Positions 54,178-62,651 of a stretch of 64,000 bases of DNA are shown here, piece after piece (the first letter of the stretch is position 1; each line of letters starts with the position of its first letter). The notes under the pieces were generated by a model. That model was not told the origin of the DNA. It did not search any database and saw only the letters and a list, made by a program, of their open reading frames with translations. The stretch is from the NCBI RefSeq assembly GCF_027497255.1, contig NZ_CP114903.1, forward strand, positions 2,666,001 through 2,730,000, in the 5' to 3' direction. This DNA is from Micromonospora sp. WMMD882 (GTDB lineage Bacteria > Actinomycetota > Actinomycetes > Mycobacteriales > Micromonosporaceae). A program made the translations under genes and the position numbers.

Positions 54178-54963
54178 ATGGGGTTCGGATGGATCTCGTT
54201 GACCACTGACTACGGGCTCTCGGACGGCTTCGTGGCGGCCTGCCACGGGGTGCTCGCCCGGCTCGCGCCACAGGTACGGGTGATCGACGTGACCCACCTG
54301 GTGCCACCGACCGACGTCCGGCAGGGCGCGGCGGTCCTCGCCCAGACCGTGCCGTACCTGCCGCCGGCCGTGCACGTCGCGGTGGTCGACCCGGGGGTGG
54401 GCACCGATCGGCGCGGCATCGCCGTCGAGACGCCGGCCGGCCTGCTGGTCGGGCCGGACAACGGCCTGCTGCTGCCGGCGGCCGAGGCGTTGGGCGGGGT
54501 CCGCGCGGCGGTGGCGCTGACCAACCCGGGGTGGCTGGCCCCGGCGGTGTCCCGCACGTTCCACGGCCGGGACGTCTTCGCTCCGGTCGCCGCCCGGCTG
54601 GCCGGCGGGGCGGCGCTGCCCGACGCGGGCCCGCCGGTCGACCCGGCCGAGCTGGTCCGGCTTCCGACGCCGACGCTGGAGCTGACTCCGGCCGGTTTCA
54701 CCGCCGAGGTGCTGACCGTCGACCACTTCGGCAACGTGCAGCTCGCCGCGCCCGGCTCGGTGCTCGACGGCCGACCGGGCCGGCTCCGGGTGGCGGACCA
54801 CGAGGCGGTGCACGGTGGGACGTTCGGTGACGCGCCGCCCGACGGTCTGGTCGTCTACGCCGACTCGGCCGGGCGGGTGGCGGTGGCGGTCAACGGAGGC
54901 CGGGCCGCGCAGCGACTGGGAGTACGGGCGGGCGACACCGTGTCGGTCCGGCATCCGGACTGA
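54178..54963 (+). CDS. SAM hydroxide adenosyltransferase (DUF62 family)
   Basis: 261 residues. Hydrolyses S-adenosylmethionine to adenosine and methionine, by family. ISLTTDYGLSDGFVAACHGV at the N-terminus and DHFGNVQLA in the C-terminal domain. The Asp-Arg-His triad that activates water is present at Asp71, Arg78 and His129, with spacing like Asp68/Arg75/His127 of the Pyrococcus enzyme. This argues against a chlorinase or fluorinase despite the shared fold. Confidence 0.9.
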   Translation: MGFGWISLTTDYGLSDGFVAACHGVLARLAPQVRVIDVTHLVPPTDVRQGAAVLAQTVPYLPPAVHVAVVDPGVGTDRRGIAVETPAGLLVGPDNGLLLPAAEALGGVRAAVALTNPGWLAPAVSRTFHGRDVFAPVAARLAGGAALPDAGPPVDPAELVRLPTPTLELTPAGFTAEVLTVDHFGNVQLAAPGSVLDGRPGRLRVADHEAVHGGTFGDAPPDGLVVYADSAGRVAVAVNGGRAAQRLGVRAGDTVSVRHPD

Positions 54964-55012
54964 ACCCGCTCCCCCGCTGCGTCGGCACACTCCATTGTGA
55001 AATGCTTTCCCG

Positions 55013-55255
55013 GTGGGTGAGCAGTTGGTTCCGGTGGCCTGTCCCTGCTGCGGTTACCGGACGGGTGGGGGCACGTGTCCGGTCTGCTTCTGGACCGACG
55101 ACGGGCAGGGTGACGCCGACGCGGACGTGGTGCGCGGCGGTCCCAACGGTGACCTGAGTCTGTCGCACGCCCGGCTCAACTTCGCCATCTACGGCGCGAG
55201 TCACCCCCGCTACCAGGAGATGGTCCGCCCGCCCCGGCCGGACGAGCAGCCCTGA
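55013..55255 (+). CDS. CPCC-type cysteine-rich small protein
   Basis: 80 residues. CPCCGYRTGGGTCPVCFWTDD has the CPCC...CxxC zinc-ribbon pattern, then SLSHARLNFAIYGASHPRY. The family is small and uncharacterised. GTG 55013; weak ribosome site. Confidence 0.85.
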   Translation: MGEQLVPVACPCCGYRTGGGTCPVCFWTDDGQGDADADVVRGGPNGDLSLSHARLNFAIYGASHPRYQEMVRPPRPDEQP

Positions 55256-55343
55256 CCGCCCGGCCCGGCCGGGGGGGGGACCCGCGACCGCGGCACCCGA
55301 CCGCCCCTGCCGGGGTGACCGGCAGGCTACCGGGCGCCGCCTG

Positions 55344-55425
55344 CGACGCTTTGCTCTGCGCCCGCGGAGGCACCACCGGTCTCCTGAGGTGTCTGGTGCG
55401 CACGTGGGTGCAGAGCAAAGCGTCG
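55344..55425. repeat. 82-bp palindromic element with 16-bp perfect inverted ends
   Basis: Arms CGACGCTTTGCTCTGC (55344-55359) and its exact complement (55410-55425). The 50-bp centre also pairs partly (CACCA/TGGTG). Sits alone in the 261-bp gap upstream of the nei-type gene; no second copy in the window. It resembles REP or MITE-like dispersed elements. Confidence 0.75.
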
Positions 55426-55445
55426 GGAGGGGCGATGGTGGGGTC

Positions 55446-55473
55446 GACGGGGAAGGAATTCTTCGTTCCCGTC
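55446..55473. promoter_or_regulatory. Imperfect palindrome upstream of the nei-type gene
   Basis: GACGGG...CCCGTC arms with inner GAAG/CTTC around an EcoRI-like GAATTC, 44 bp before the GTG. Candidate operator. Confidence 0.4.
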
Positions 55474-55516
55474 CCGCACGGGAGTGGACGGGCCGGCGGG
55501 TGGGCAGGATGGGATG

Positions 55517-56407
55517 GTGCCCGAAGGTGACACCGTCTGGAACACCGCCCGCGTGCTACGCCGGGCGTTGGTCGGTCACCGGCTGACCGGTACGGATTTC
55601 CGGGTGCCGCAGCTCGCCGTCACCGACCTCACCGGCTGGACGGTCCGCGAGTCCGTCAGCCGGGGCAAACACCTGCTGCTCCGCCTCACCGCCCCCACCG
55701 GAGCCGACAGCGCCGCCGACAGCGCGGGCGGGGACGACAGCCGGGACGGGGACGACAGCGCGGGCCGGGGCGGCGCAGGCGGGGACGGCAACGCGGGCGG
55801 GGGGCGGTGGACGCTGCACTCGCACCTGCGGATGGACGGCGCCTGGCGGACGTACGCGCCGGGGGAACGCTGGACCGCCCGCCCGGCCCACCTGATCCGG
55901 GTGGTCCTGCGCACGACCGACGCGGTGGCGGTCGGGTACCACCTGCACGAGGTCGCGTTGCTGCCGACCGACCAGGAGGACACCCTGGTCGGCCACCTCG
56001 GCCCGGACCTGCTCGGCCCGGACTGGGACGCCGCGGAGGCGGCCCGGCGGCTCGCCGCGCGCCCCGAGGCGACCATCGGCGAGGCGCTGTTGGACCAGCG
56101 CAACCTGGCCGGCGTGGGCAACCTCTACAAGTGCGAGCTGCTGTTCCTGCGGGGCGTCTCGCCGTGGACGCCGGTCGGCGCGGTGCCCGACCTGACCGGC
56201 CTGGCGACTCTCGCCCACCGGCTGCTGGCCGCCAACCGGGGACGGTGGACCCAGAGCACCACCGGCTCGTTGCGCCGGGGGCAGACCAGCTACGTCTACG
56301 GTCGTCGGGCCCAGCCGTGCCGGCGGTGCGGCGCCGCCGTCCGCAAGGACGAGCTGGGCGACCGGGTCACCTACTGGTGTCCGGTCTGCCAACCGGGACG
56401 ACACTGA
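55517..56407 (+). CDS. nei: Fpg/Nei family DNA glycosylase (Nei-type)
   Basis: Removes oxidised bases and cuts the abasic site. 296 residues. I chose GTG 55517 rather than the ATG one codon upstream, because the chemistry needs Pro2 as the N-terminal nucleophile (M-PEGDT). Catalytic Glu3, Lys51, H2TH segment (IGEALLDQRNLAGVGNLYKCELLF) and C-terminal zinc finger (CRRCGAAVRKDELGDRVTYWCPVC). A 39-residue Asp/Gly/Ala-rich insert (about 58-96) separates the first strands from the LHSHLRMDG motif, beyond the family norm. Confidence 0.93.
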   Translation: MPEGDTVWNTARVLRRALVGHRLTGTDFRVPQLAVTDLTGWTVRESVSRGKHLLLRLTAPTGADSAADSAGGDDSRDGDDSAGRGGAGGDGNAGGGRWTLHSHLRMDGAWRTYAPGERWTARPAHLIRVVLRTTDAVAVGYHLHEVALLPTDQEDTLVGHLGPDLLGPDWDAAEAARRLAARPEATIGEALLDQRNLAGVGNLYKCELLFLRGVSPWTPVGAVPDLTGLATLAHRLLAANRGRWTQSTTGSLRRGQTSYVYGRRAQPCRRCGAAVRKDELGDRVTYWCPVCQPGRH

Positions 56408-56512
56408 CCGGTCGTCGGCAGATTGGGATGATTGGGCAATTCCCCCACCGAGGACCCGCGTCGCATGCTGCGGTTACGCGTTCACAGACTGTCAGCAGCG
56501 CCACGGGTACGA

Positions 56513-56529
56513 CCCCGGTCACACCGGGG
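56513..56529 (+). other. Leader hairpin before the multicopper-oxidase-like gene
   Basis: CCCCGGT-CAC-ACCGGGG, 36 bp before the ATG. Structural role uncertain; no promoter hexamers clear by eye. Confidence 0.4.
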
Positions 56530-56565
56530 TGACGGTCGTCGTACCCCCGGCCCCGGGGGTGAGCC

Positions 56566-59500
56566 ATGGCCATCTTCCGCAGATTCCGCCGTACCCCGAC
56601 GACCACCACGGCCGGGACGATCCCGGCCGCCCGCAGCGGGACGGAGCCGTCCACCGCCGCGCCCACCACGGTCGGCCCGCCCGCCCTGGAACCGACGGCG
56701 GTGCCGCGCTACTTCGGGCCGGAACCGAACTTCGCGCACAGCCCCCGCCCCCGGCGTGACCCGACGGGCGTCGTGACGCCCGGCACCGGCCTGCGCAAGT
56801 TCGTCGACGCGCTGCCCGGCCCCGGGCCGGAGCGGGCCAACGAGCTGGGCGCGTACCTGCCGGTGGCGGTGCCCGACACGATCACGTACCCGGGCTGCGA
56901 CTACTACGAGATCGGGTTGCAGCAGTACGCCCAACGTCTGCACCGGGACCTGCCCCAGACCACGCTGCGCGGTTACCGGCAGCTCAACCTGGGCACCGAC
57001 CGGCACGGTCACAACACCGTCCACCCGCCCGACCGGGCGTACCACCTCGGGCCGATGATCATGGCCCGGCGGGGCCGCCCGGTACGGATCAAGTTCATCA
57101 ACCAACTGCCCACCGGACGGGCCGGCGACCTGTTCCTGCCGGTCGATCCGACGCTGCCCGGGGCCGGGCCGGGGCCGTTGGACGGGCCGGCGCCGTACCC
57201 GCAGAACCGGGCGGTGCTGCGCCTGCACGGGGCACGGACCGGCTGGATCAGCGCCGGCAACCCCACCCAGTGGATCACCCCGGCCGGGGAGATCACCCCG
57301 TACCCGACCGGACCCGGGCTGGCGCACGTGCCCGACATGCCGCCGCCCGGACCGGGCGCGACCACCCTCTACCTGCCGAACGACCAGAGCGGCCGGATGA
57401 TGTGGCTGCACGACAACACCCTCGGCCTGGCCCGGCTCACCACCTACTCGGGGCAGCTCGCGCCGTACCTGCTCACCGACCCGGCCGAGGAGGAGCTGAT
57501 CGCCGACGGGGTGCTGCCCGCCGACCAGCTCCCGCTGGTGATCACCGACCGGACCTTCGTGCCGGACGACGCCCAACTCGCCGCCGAGGACCCCACCTGG
57601 GACCGGGACCGTTGGGGCGCCAAGGGCAGTCTCTGGCACCCGCACGTCTACCAGCCCCGGCAGAACCCGTTCCGGCCGGACGGGCGGAACCCGACCGGCC
57701 GGTGGGACTACGGCCCGTGGTGCCGTACCCCGGACGGGCCGGTGGCGCACGGCCCGACGGCGAACCCGTACCACGACCCGGTCGACGCGCCCGGCGAGCC
57801 GCCGCTGGCCCCGGGCGTGCCGCACCCCAGCGCGGTGCCCGGCGCGTACGGGGACACCCCGCTGGTCAACGGCGTCGCCTACCCGTACCTGACGGTCGCG
57901 CCGCGCGCGTACCGGTTCCGGATCCTCAACGCCTGCCCGGACCGCAGCCTGAACCTCCAGCTCTACCGGGCCCGCTCGGACGGGCCGATGTGGCACGACG
58001 ACGGCAGCCTGGCCGACGCCGGAGCGGGCGAGGTGCCGATGGTGGCGGCGTCGCCCGCGCCGGGACGGCCGGCGTGCTGGCCGACCGACGGTCGGGCCGG
58101 CGGCGTGCCGGACCCGGCGGCGGCCGGGCCGGAGCTCGTCCGGATCGGCAACGAGTGCGGTCTGCTGCCGGCCCCGGTGGCGCTGCCGAACCGGCCGGTC
58201 GGCTACCGGTACGACCGGCGCGACGCGACGGTGCTCAACGTGGACGGGCACGCCCTGCTGCTCGCCCCGGGCGAACGGGCCGACGTGCTCGTCGACTTCG
58301 CCGCCGTGCCGCCGGGGACCGTCCTGATCCTCTACAACGACTGCCCTGCCCCGCTGCCCGGCGGCGACCCCCGCCACGACCACCACGCCGACTCCCCCGG
58401 CGCGGTCGGCGGATACGGGCCGGACACCCGCACCCTGCTCCAGCTCCGGGTCACCGGCCCGCCCGCGCGGCGGTACGACCTGGACCGGCTGCGGGACCGG
58501 CTGCCCGGCGCGTACGCGGCCAGCCAGCCGCCGCCGATCGTGCCGCAACCGGCCTACGACCGGGCGTTCGGCACCCGCACCGGGCAGGAGACGGTGGTGC
58601 CGGCGCACGCGGCCACGGTGAGCTTCACCCCGGTCGGGGCCACCGGGCCCGTCACGCTCCCGGTGCGGGACAAGGCCGTCCGGCAGGTCTTCGAGGCGGG
58701 GCACGGCCGGCTGACCGCCCGACTCACCGCCACCACCGCCGACGGGGCGACGCTCCCCCCGGCCGGCGCGCCGACGCCGACCGCCCCGCCGACGGAGATC
58801 CTGTACGCCACCGATCCGGCTGTCGGCGTCGGCACGCCCGGCGACGGCACCCAGCTCTGGCGGATCAGCGGCGACGGCCGGCTCACCCAGCCGCTGCATC
58901 TCGGCGGCGGGGACGCGCAGGTGGTCAACCGGGTCACCCGGGACGGCGTGGTCCGGCCCCCGGCGGCCGACGAGCGGGGCTGGAAGGAGACGATCCGGGT
59001 CGACCCCCGGGAGGCGGTGGTCGTCGCCCTGCGGCCCGTCCCGCCCGACCTGCCCTTCACCATCGGCGACTGTGTGCGCCCGCTGGACCCGACCGACCCC
59101 GACGGCACGCCGGTCGACCTCGGCTGGGAGTACCAGTGGCACAGTCAGCTCGCCGCCCACCGGGACCAGGGCGCCGCCCGGCCGCTGGTGCTGCGGGTCT
59201 CGCCGCCGGCCCCCACCGGGCTGACCGCCACCCCGGTCCCCGGCTCGACGATCGCGCTGCCGGCGATCGCGCTGGCCTGGACCGGCAACGGCGACCGGCC
59301 GCCGGCCACCGCGCACCGGCTGGACCGGGCCACCGATCCCGCGTTCACCGCCGACGTGACGACGCTGACCGTGGCCGCCACCGCCACCAGGTACGTCGAC
59401 GCCACGGTCACCCCGGGCGTCACGTACCACTACCGGATCCGGGCCGAGAACGCGGTGGGCTGCTCGGGCTGGTCGGGCAGCGCCGCCGCGGTGGTGCGGC

Positions 59501-60075
59501 TCGCCGCGCCGACCGGGTTGACCGCGGTCGTGCCACCGGCCGCCCCGCTGCGGGTGGCGCTGCGCTGGACGAACCGGTCCTTCGCCACCGGGGTGGACGT
59601 GCAACGGGCCACCAACCCGACCTTCACCAGCGGTCCCGGGACCACCACGGTCGACGTCGTCGGCCACCACGTCGATCCGGTGGTGGCCCCGGAGACCACG
59701 TACTACTACCGGGTCCGGACCACCTGTCGGGGCGCCGCCTCGCCCTGGTCCACGGTCAGCGTGGTGACCACCCCGGCGATGCCACGCACCCCCGAACCGG
59801 TGATCGCCACGGCGTGCGTGTCGGGCCCGGAGACCGCCACGGTGATCCTCCGGTGGACCGCCGACGCGCCCGGCGGGAGCGGCTACGGGTTCGTCGTGGA
59901 ACGGGCCGCCGATCCGGCTTTCACCCGGGAGCTGACCGCCTTCACCGTCTCCGGGCGTGGTTTCACCAACACCGGGTTGGCGCGGGGGGTCACCTACTGG
60001 TACCGGGTCCGCGCGGTCAACGTGGTGGGCAGCTCGGCGTTCACCGGCCCGGTGCCGGCCACCACGCCGACGTGA
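56566..60075 (+). CDS. CotA-like multicopper oxidase homologue lacking copper ligands, fused to three fibronectin III domains
   Basis: 1169 residues, no signal peptide. Residues about 70-880 follow Bacillus CotA in order: LRKFVDALPGPG, YAQRLHRDLPQTTLRGY, WLHDNTLGLARLTTYSGQLAPYLLTDP, LPLVITDRTFV, YPYLTVAPRAYRFRILNA. Copper ligands are half lost. Against CotA: H105-x-H107 is R219-L-H221; H153-x-H155 is H282-D-N284; H419/H422/H424 is Q775/H778/G780; H491-C492-H493...H497...M502 is H859-S860-Q861...H865...A870. The T1 copper Cys is gone, so oxidase activity is not expected. Residues about 883-1169 hold three FnIII domains (PAPTGLTATP..., APTGLTAVVP..., ...GLARGVTYWYRVRAVN). A long insert (about 330-420) is absent from CotA. 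A binding or structural, perhaps spore-associated, role is inference. Confidence 0.85.
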   Translation: MAIFRRFRRTPTTTTAGTIPAARSGTEPSTAAPTTVGPPALEPTAVPRYFGPEPNFAHSPRPRRDPTGVVTPGTGLRKFVDALPGPGPERANELGAYLPVAVPDTITYPGCDYYEIGLQQYAQRLHRDLPQTTLRGYRQLNLGTDRHGHNTVHPPDRAYHLGPMIMARRGRPVRIKFINQLPTGRAGDLFLPVDPTLPGAGPGPLDGPAPYPQNRAVLRLHGARTGWISAGNPTQWITPAGEITPYPTGPGLAHVPDMPPPGPGATTLYLPNDQSGRMMWLHDNTLGLARLTTYSGQLAPYLLTDPAEEELIADGVLPADQLPLVITDRTFVPDDAQLAAEDPTWDRDRWGAKGSLWHPHVYQPRQNPFRPDGRNPTGRWDYGPWCRTPDGPVAHGPTANPYHDPVDAPGEPPLAPGVPHPSAVPGAYGDTPLVNGVAYPYLTVAPRAYRFRILNACPDRSLNLQLYRARSDGPMWHDDGSLADAGAGEVPMVAASPAPGRPACWPTDGRAGGVPDPAAAGPELVRIGNECGLLPAPVALPNRPVGYRYDRRDATVLNVDGHALLLAPGERADVLVDFAAVPPGTVLILYNDCPAPLPGGDPRHDHHADSPGAVGGYGPDTRTLLQLRVTGPPARRYDLDRLRDRLPGAYAASQPPPIVPQPAYDRAFGTRTGQETVVPAHAATVSFTPVGATGPVTLPVRDKAVRQVFEAGHGRLTARLTATTADGATLPPAGAPTPTAPPTEILYATDPAVGVGTPGDGTQLWRISGDGRLTQPLHLGGGDAQVVNRVTRDGVVRPPAADERGWKETIRVDPREAVVVALRPVPPDLPFTIGDCVRPLDPTDPDGTPVDLGWEYQWHSQLAAHRDQGAARPLVLRVSPPAPTGLTATPVPGSTIALPAIALAWTGNGDRPPATAHRLDRATDPAFTADVTTLTVAATATRYVDATVTPGVTYHYRIRAENAVGCSGWSGSAAAVVRLAAPTGLTAVVPPAAPLRVALRWTNRSFATGVDVQRATNPTFTSGPGTTTVDVVGHHVDPVVAPETTYYYRVRTTCRGAASPWSTVSVVTTPAMPRTPEPVIATACVSGPETATVILRWTADAPGGSGYGFVVERAADPAFTRELTAFTVSGRGFTNTGLARGVTYWYRVRAVNVVGSSAFTGPVPATTPT

Positions 60076-60134
60076 GGCCGGGTCGGCTCAGGCGGGGCGG
60101 CGTGCGGCCGGGCCCGGCTCAGGCGGGGCGGCGT
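60074..60134. repeat. Two ~31-bp tandem copies at the pspM 3' end
   Basis: Units 60074-60103 and 60104-60134 share GGCTCAGGCGGGGCGGCGT; the pspM stop codon lies in the second copy. The first begins at the stop of the oxidase-like gene. Confidence 0.8.
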
Positions 60135-60907
60135 GGGTCGCCGACCGCCCGCAGCTCGGCCAGGGCCGACGCGACCCCGTGCAGCAGGTCGGTCGCCTCG
60201 GTGAGCCGGGACGCGGCCGGGTGGGCGTCGGTGGGGCGGGCGTCCTCGGCGACGTAGCCGGCCGCCGCGACGACCAGGTGCTCGTACGCGGCGACGCCTT
60301 CGTGGAGCTGGGTGACCAGGACGCGGTGGGTGTCGGCCAGCGACTCCCGGGCCGGCGACGGGGCGAGCCGGACGGCCCGTTCGACGCTCGCCACCCGCTC
60401 GGCGAGGTCCCGCAGGGACCGGTCGGCCGCCGCGGCCTCCAGCTTCACCGGGTCGGCGAGCCCGGTGAGCCCGGTGAGCCGGCCGGCCATCCCGGCCAGG
60501 GTCAGCGCGGCGCGGTCCAGTCGGGCCCACGGCTCGGCGGCGGCGGTGCCGCGCAGCGCCACCCGGGCGCGGACCCGACGCACCTCGGCGACCACGTTGG
60601 GGCCGACCGGCAGGCGTTCCACGGCGGCGACCAGCCGGGCCCGGGAGCGGGCGGCGGCCTCGGCCGGGTCCAGCTCCGGCGGGGCCGGCTGCGCGGCGAG
60701 GGCCCGCAGGTCGATCCAGCGCCAGGCGGCCAGCGCCAGGGCGCCGCCGGCCGCGCCGGCCCACGCCGCGTCGGGCAGACCGAGCCCGGCGTACGGGGTG
60801 AGCACCGCCGCCGCCCCGCCGAGCCCTCCGGCGGTGACGCTCCACCGTCGGGCGGACGCCCGCAACCGACGCAACCGGCGGAAGTACCGTGCTCGTTCGT
60901 CTGCCAC
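60119..60907 (-). CDS. pspM: Envelope stress membrane protein PspM
   Basis: 262 residues. Basic N-terminus (ADERARYFRRLRRLRASARRW), two adjacent membrane helices (about 23-45 and 48-68, ending WRWIDLRAL), then a long cytoplasmic helical region. Matches the actinobacterial PspM partner of PspA (Rv2743c in M. tuberculosis, from memory). GTG 60907 has GAGGAGG five bases upstream; an earlier GTG at 60934 overlaps pspA but lacks a site. Third gene of clgR-pspA-pspM; no pspN follows. Confidence 0.88.
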   Translation of the reverse strand: MADERARYFRRLRRLRASARRWSVTAGGLGGAAAVLTPYAGLGLPDAAWAGAAGGALALAAWRWIDLRALAAQPAPPELDPAEAAARSRARLVAAVERLPVGPNVVAEVRRVRARVALRGTAAAEPWARLDRAALTLAGMAGRLTGLTGLADPVKLEAAAADRSLRDLAERVASVERAVRLAPSPARESLADTHRVLVTQLHEGVAAYEHLVVAAAGYVAEDARPTDAHPAASRLTEATDLLHGVASALAELRAVGDPRRPA

Positions 60908-60930
60908 GCCTGCCTCCTCGCCCCGGCCGG

Positions 60931-61797
60931 TCACCCGGCGGCGGTGGTGTCTCCGGTGCCGCGGTCCCGGGTCATGCTGGCCCGGATCTCGTCCAGCCGG
61001 GCGGCGGCGGCCGGGTCGGCGGCGGGCGCCGCGGCCTGCTCGGCGCCGGCCTGGGCCGGACGGTCGGTGAGCTGCCCGCCGGCCATGCTGGCCCGGATCT
61101 GCTCCAGCCGGGAGGACCCGGCCGAGTCGAGGCTGGACTTCTGGATCTCCAGCATCCGGCCCTCGACGGAGTTGCCGGCCAGCTCGGCGCGGCCCATCGC
61201 GTTGGCGTACCGCCGCTCGATGCGGTCCCGCACCTCGTCGAGGCTGGGGGTCGAGCCGGAGGCGGTGAGCGAGGACATCGACTCCAGCGAGCGGGCCACG
61301 CTCTCCTGCATCTTGGCCTGCTCGAGCTGGCTGAGCAGCTTGGTGCGCTCGGCCAGCTTCTGCTGGAGGATCATGGAGTTGTTCTCCACCGCCCGCCGGG
61401 CCTGGGAGGCCGCGCCGATGGCCTGGTCGTGCAGGGTCTTGAGATCCTCGGTGGCCTGCTCGGCGGAGACGAGCTGGGTGGCCAGCGTCTGCGCGGACTG
61501 CTCGTACTTCGTCGCCTCGGCCTCGTCACCCTTGGCCCGGGCCTGGTCGGCCAGGACGAGCGCCTGCCGGGCCATCCCCTGGAGGCGCTCGACCTCCGAC
61601 ATCTGCCGGGAGAGCTTCATCTCGAGCTGACGCTGGTTGCCGATCACCGCGGCGGCCTGCTGCACCAGCGCCTGGTGCTGGCGTTGCGCCTCCTCGATGG
61701 CCTGCTGAATCTGCACCTTCGGATCGGCGTGCTCGTCGATCCGGGCGCCGAACATCGCCATCAGGTACTTCCACCCCTTGACGAACGGGTTGGCCAT
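60931..61797 (-). CDS. pspA: Phage-shock protein A (PspA/IM30/ESCRT-III fold)
   Basis: 288 residues. [42 protein letters not shown] begins with the amphipathic membrane-binding helix, then the long coiled coil. The C-terminal ~60 residues are Ala/Pro-rich and repeat RLEQIRASM / RLDEIRASM at about 231 and 271. Maintains membrane integrity under envelope stress; regulates or is regulated by ClgR. 254 bp gap to clgR. Confidence 0.95.
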   Translation of the reverse strand: MANPFVKGWKYLMAMFGARIDEHADPKVQIQQAIEEAQRQHQALVQQAAAVIGNQRQLEMKLSRQMSEVERLQGMARQALVLADQARAKGDEAEATKYEQSAQTLATQLVSAEQATEDLKTLHDQAIGAASQARRAVENNSMILQQKLAERTKLLSQLEQAKMQESVARSLESMSSLTASGSTPSLDEVRDRIERRYANAMGRAELAGNSVEGRMLEIQKSSLDSAGSSRLEQIRASMAGGQLTDRPAQAGAEQAAAPAADPAAAARLDEIRASMTRDRGTGDTTAAG

Positions 61798-62051
61798 CTC
61801 CGCGGTATCCCCTCAGTCGCGCCGCTGCGCCCGCCCGCCGGGCCGGACCGGTGGCCCGGCGACCGACGGCTCATCCATCCTCCCAGCCCGCCGCCACCCA
61901 GGCGATGACGATGCGCCGGGACGGGCGTCACACCTGCTGATCAACCCTACGCGGCCGACACCAGCGGCGACCACGGGCGGTGTGGGCCAGCCGGTCGACG
62001 CGGCGACCGAACCCGGACCGGTGATCGGTCGGGCCGGCGGGACGGCGGTGG

Positions 62052-62495
62052 TCAGGCGGCGCAGACCACGTCCCGCTCGGCGGGACGGACCCGGGCGGAG
62101 CGCAGGGTGGCCTTGAGCGGGGAATCCTGGCGGACGGCCACCGCGACCGACCCGTCGCCGCCGACCTGCCGGACCGCCTGCGGGGCGACCTTGCGGACGC
62201 CGGCCCGGGTCACCGGCTCGACCGACTCGTCGACGACCGGAACCAGCACGCCCGGCATCTGCTCGGCCAACGCCACCGTGTCGCTGACCTCGCGCAGCAG
62301 CTCGGACAGGCGCGCGCCGAGCGCGTCGCAGATGGCGGCCAGCAGCTCGCTGGAGGGCTCCTTCTGGCCGCGTTCGATCTCGGAGAGGTAACCCAGGCTG
62401 ACGTTCGCCGCGGACGACACCTCGCGTAGGGTGCGGTGCTGCCCCTGCCGACGCGCCCGCAGTGCATCACCGATCACCCGGCGTAGCAGGACCAT
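62052..62495 (-). CDS. clgR: Transcriptional activator ClgR
   Basis: 147 residues. XRE-type HTH ([37 protein letters not shown], about 25-60). In other actinobacteria it activates clpP, lon and psp genes. The C-terminus is VVCAA; ClgR homologues end in Ala-Ala and are degraded by ClpP through that tail, so this is probably unstable too. ATG 62495 has GGAGGT upstream. An 11-bp palindrome GGAACCGTTCC (62510-62520) lies just before. Confidence 0.93.
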   Translation of the reverse strand: MVLLRRVIGDALRARRQGQHRTLREVSSAANVSLGYLSEIERGQKEPSSELLAAICDALGARLSELLREVSDTVALAEQMPGVLVPVVDESVEPVTRAGVRKVAPQAVRQVGGDGSVAVAVRQDSPLKATLRSARVRPAERDVVCAA

Positions 62496-62651
62496 CGCAC
62501 CTCCCTGGAGGAACCGTTCCCCGGCGGCCGGGGCGCGCCGGGTGCGGGGGGCCGCCCCCGGGCCGGACCGCCCGTCGGAGTCTTCCCGCAACCGTACCCG
62601 CTGCCGGCCCCGCCGACATACCACCCCGGCGGGCCAGAAATCGGACCGGGC

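Noticed and set aside
57270..60257. 995-codon plus-strand frame overlapping the oxidase-like gene in another phase
   Set aside because: Composition is Arg/Gly/Ala noise; the other frame has an aligned, family-conserved product.
62536..62546. ClgR-like CGC-N5-GCG site upstream of clgR
   Set aside because: In DNA this GC-rich the pattern is expected by chance every few hundred bases; no support beyond the match.
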